This document shows positions 5,201-6,728 of a stretch of 6,728 nt of DNA, one piece after another. Location: contig JAICEH010000115.1 in NCBI GenBank assembly GCA_025924275.1, positions 1 to 6,728 on the forward strand. Reading direction: 5' to 3'. A program made the translations under genes and the position numbers. How positions within the stretch are numbered: the first letter of the stretch is position 1; each line of letters begins with the position of its first letter. This DNA comes from Gemmatimonadales bacterium. Its GTDB lineage: Bacteria; Gemmatimonadota; Gemmatimonadetes; Gemmatimonadales; GWC2-71-9. The notes below the pieces were generated by a model. That model saw only the letters and a program-made list of their open reading frames with translations, was not told the DNA's origin and did not search any database.

Positions 5201-6406
5201 GTGATCCGTCTCGAGCTCGACCTCATCCAGACGCTCGCGCTCGCCGCCCCCGTCTACTACGCGGGGCTCGTCCTGCGCCGGCGCGTGCGGTTCCTCGACC
5301 GGCTGAACGTCCCGTCGGCCGTGCTGGGGGGGCTGGTCTTCGCCCTGCTGGCGACGCTCCTCCGGGGCGTCGTTTCCCTCGAGCTCGACACCGGCGCGCA
5401 GCCCCTCTTCATGGTGGCGTTCTTCACCTCCCTCGGCATGGAGGCGAGCCTGGCGCTGCTCCGGGCCGGTGGCGTCCAGGTGGTCCTCTTCCTGGCCTTC
5501 GCGACCGTCTTCTGCTTCGTGCAGAACGGGGCCGGGATGGCCATCGCCGGGGCGTTCGGGGAATCGCCCCTGTTCGGGCTGATGGCCGGTTCGGCGACGC
5601 TGGTCGGCGGACCCGCCACCGGGCTCGCGTTCGCCCCGCTGTTCGAGGAGGCCGGGCTGCCGGATGCGGCCACCCTCGCCGTCGCGTCGGCCACGATCGG
5701 CATCGTGGCCGGGGGGATCGTGGGCGGCCCGGTTGCCACCCGGCTGGTGCACCGCCACCGCCTCGAGCCCGCGACCCGGTCCGCCGAGGAGCGCGCCCGC
5801 GAGCTCGAGGATCCCCCCGCCATTCTCCGCGTGGAGCTCGACCGCGAGGACACCGCCCTGGTCCGCAACATGGTGCTCCTGGCCGCGGCGATGGGGCTGG
5901 GCAGCCTGCTCGGCGCCCGCTTCCAGGCCGCCGGCCTCACGCTGCCGGCCTACGTGGGGGCGATGGTCGTGGCGTCGGTCTTCCGCAACCTGGATGACGC
6001 CACCGGCCGCCTGGGCGTGGATCAGCGCGCCATGGAGTTCATGGGCGGTGTCGCGCTGAACATCTTCCTGGTGGTGGCGCTGATGGACCTGAAGCTGTGG
6101 GCACTGGCCGGCCAGGCGCTGCCGCTCTTCGCCATTCTCGCGGCCCAGGTGGGACTCGTCGTGCTGGCCGCGTCCACCGTGTCGTTCCGGCTGATGGGGC
6201 GGGACTACGATTCGGGCGTGATGGCCGGCGGGTTCGTCGGCTTCGCCCTCGGGACGACGGCCAACGCCCTGGCGAACATGCGGACCCTGGTGGAGCGCTT
6301 CGGCCCTGCCCCCCGGGCGTTCCTCGTCGTCCCGCTGGTGGGGGCCTTCTTCATCGACTTCACCAACGCGCTGATCATCACCCTCTTCGTGAACTGGTTG
6401 CACTAA
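5201..6406 (+). CDS. gltS: GltS-type sodium/glutamate symporter
   Basis: An inner-membrane secondary transporter expected to import glutamate (or a related anion) with Na+. From the GTG at 5201 the protein has 401 residues, the same length as E. coli GltS as I recall it. Matching landmarks are LFMVAFFTSLGMEASLALLRAGG (written in part: AFFTSLGMEA, 73-82), GLMAGSATLVGG (126-137), the helix ending IVGGPVA (173-179), a charged cytoplasmic stretch (about 181-222) separating the two inverted halves, ALMDLKLW (293-300), FRLMGRDYD (329-337) and VPLVGAFFIDFTNALI (377-392). Two pore-loop motifs differ from the E. coli form: GGPATG (136-141) for GGHGTG, and a second loop at about 342-358. The frame is open back to an ATG at 5108 inside the tRNA, which cannot be the start. 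No Shine-Dalgarno precedes GTG 5201; repeats occupy that place. Substrate assignment is therefore likely but not certain. Confidence 0.88.
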   Translation: MIRLELDLIQTLALAAPVYYAGLVLRRRVRFLDRLNVPSAVLGGLVFALLATLLRGVVSLELDTGAQPLFMVAFFTSLGMEASLALLRAGGVQVVLFLAFATVFCFVQNGAGMAIAGAFGESPLFGLMAGSATLVGGPATGLAFAPLFEEAGLPDAATLAVASATIGIVAGGIVGGPVATRLVHRHRLEPATRSAEERARELEDPPAILRVELDREDTALVRNMVLLAAAMGLGSLLGARFQAAGLTLPAYVGAMVVASVFRNLDDATGRLGVDQRAMEFMGGVALNIFLVVALMDLKLWALAGQALPLFAILAAQVGLVVLAASTVSFRLMGRDYDSGVMAGGFVGFALGTTANALANMRTLVERFGPAPRAFLVVPLVGAFFIDFTNALIITLFVNWLH

Positions 6407-6407
6407 C

Positions 6408-6440
6408 GGCAGGGGGGAGGCCCGCTCCCCGCTCCCCGCC
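6408..6440. terminator. Candidate hairpin terminator after gltS
   Basis: GGGGAG (6414-6419) can pair with CTCCCC at 6425-6430, or, with added GGC/GCC pairing, with the second CTCCCC at 6432-6437. It sits between the convergent stops of gltS (6404-6406) and the regulator (6440-6442). There is no T-run, so it is a candidate only. Confidence 0.35.
6421..6438. repeat. Copy of the 18-nt GCTCCCC-type repeat downstream of gltS
   Basis: The 18 nt CCCGCTCCCCGCTCCCCG here is identical to 5177-5194 upstream of gltS, in the same orientation. It contains two heptad units GCTCCCC (6424-6430, 6431-6437). Confidence 0.85.
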
Positions 6441-6682
6441 TATGCCGCCCGCGCCCTCGCGAGCGCCTGGCGCCCCGCCTCGGTGAGCTCGAGCAGGTCG
6501 GGCCGGCCGGTGCGCGGGTCGATGCCCCGGGCGAGCAGCCCCTCCGCGACGAGCCGCCGGGCGGCGGCCGCCAGGATCGCGCGGGTGACCGGCCACCGGC
6601 GCGGGAGCCCGGAGAGCGGTGCTGCTCCCCGGGCCCCCACCTCGGTCAATACCTGGATCTGTACTGCCTGGATCGCACCCAT
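6440..6682 (-). CDS. Small winged-helix transcriptional regulator (MarR/PadR-like)
   Basis: An 80-residue protein that looks like a bare winged helix-turn-helix DNA-binding domain. Residues about 5-18 form the first helix, 21-29 the second, and 31-48 (VTRAILAAAARRLVAEG) the recognition helix region; the wing follows as GLLARGIDPRTGRPDLLELT (48-67), and a final helix TEAGRQALARARA ends it. The pattern DPRTGRP..LELTEAG is typical of MarR- and PadR-type proteins, which are dimers that sense ligands or redox state, but the dimerisation region usual in those families is nearly absent here, so it is shorter than normal. The ATG at 6682 has GGAG 6 nt upstream (6689-6692). The frame is open to the window edge without another ATG, GTG or TTG start. 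It converges on gltS and appears divergent from the gene starting at 6718. Confidence 0.7.
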   Translation of the reverse strand: MGAIQAVQIQVLTEVGARGAAPLSGLPRRWPVTRAILAAAARRLVAEGLLARGIDPRTGRPDLLELTEAGRQALARARAA

Positions 6683-6699
6683 GGTCCGCTCCGCTGTGG

Positions 6700-6715
6700 G
6701 CCGTCGGAGGACGGC
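6700..6715. promoter_or_regulatory. Perfect inverted repeat upstream of the regulator, candidate operator
   Basis: GCCGTC (6700-6705) and GACGGC (6710-6715) are perfect inverted arms around GGAG. The 16-bp dyad lies 17 bp upstream of the winged-helix gene and just before the apparent divergent start at 6718, where a self-regulating operator would be expected. As RNA it would also form a 6-bp hairpin that places the plus-strand GGAG in its loop. Confidence 0.45.
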
Positions 6716-6717
6716 TG

Positions 6718-6728
6718 ATGGCAGATGC
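6718..6728 (+). CDS. Possible start of a divergent gene, cut by the window edge
   Basis: GGAGG (6706-6710) is followed 7 nt later by ATG at 6718, then GCA GAT (Met-Ala-Asp). Only three full codons are visible, so the product cannot be named. The spacing of ribosome binding site and start is good; the short 35-bp distance to the regulator's ATG is tight for two divergent promoters, which lowers confidence. Confidence 0.35.

Overview
The window is about 6.7 kb of very GC-rich bacterial DNA with strongly GC-biased third codon positions. The best guess for the source is a member of Gemmatimonadota or a similar high-GC soil or freshwater lineage. This rests on the plastocyanin-like lipoprotein, the many exported proteins with short A-x-A-type signal peptides, and short tandem repeats (7-8 bp units) sitting at gene borders. 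The assignment is an inference from remembered patterns, not a search result.

Layout. Positions 1-1365 (+) hold the C-terminal part of a P2A-type (SERCA/PMR1-like) cation-pumping ATPase whose start lies outside the window. A 106-bp spacer that begins with a heptanucleotide array leads to a small PAP2-family membrane phosphatase (1472-1993, +). It converges, with 13 bp between stop codons, on a minus-strand group of three exported proteins. Read in transcription order these are a secreted protein with two similar halves resembling dimeric alpha-beta barrel domains (4934-4101), an amicyanin-like copper-binding lipoprotein (3991-3581), and a secreted alpha/beta hydrolase of the proline-iminopeptidase/tripeptidyl-aminopeptidase type (3527-2007). 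The latter two are 53 bp apart and may be co-transcribed. A tRNA-Lys(UUU) gene (5060-5132, +) is followed after 68 bp of repeat-filled spacer by a gltS-type sodium/glutamate symporter (5201-6406, +). Gene gltS converges on a small winged-helix regulator (6682-6440, -). Just upstream of the regulator is a perfect inverted repeat and the apparent start of a divergent gene cut off by the window edge.

How the genes fit together. Most products act at the envelope: ion pumping, lipid-phosphate hydrolysis, periplasmic or outer-surface copper/electron carriage, peptide or ester hydrolysis, and glutamate uptake. I see no single pathway, no mobile element, no CRISPR array and no obvious new multi-gene system; this looks like chromosomal background. 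The most unusual material is the set of short tandem arrays at gene borders, including an identical 18-nt sequence on both sides of gltS, and the altered pore-loop motifs of the GltS protein. No gene-free stretch is longer than about 125 bp.
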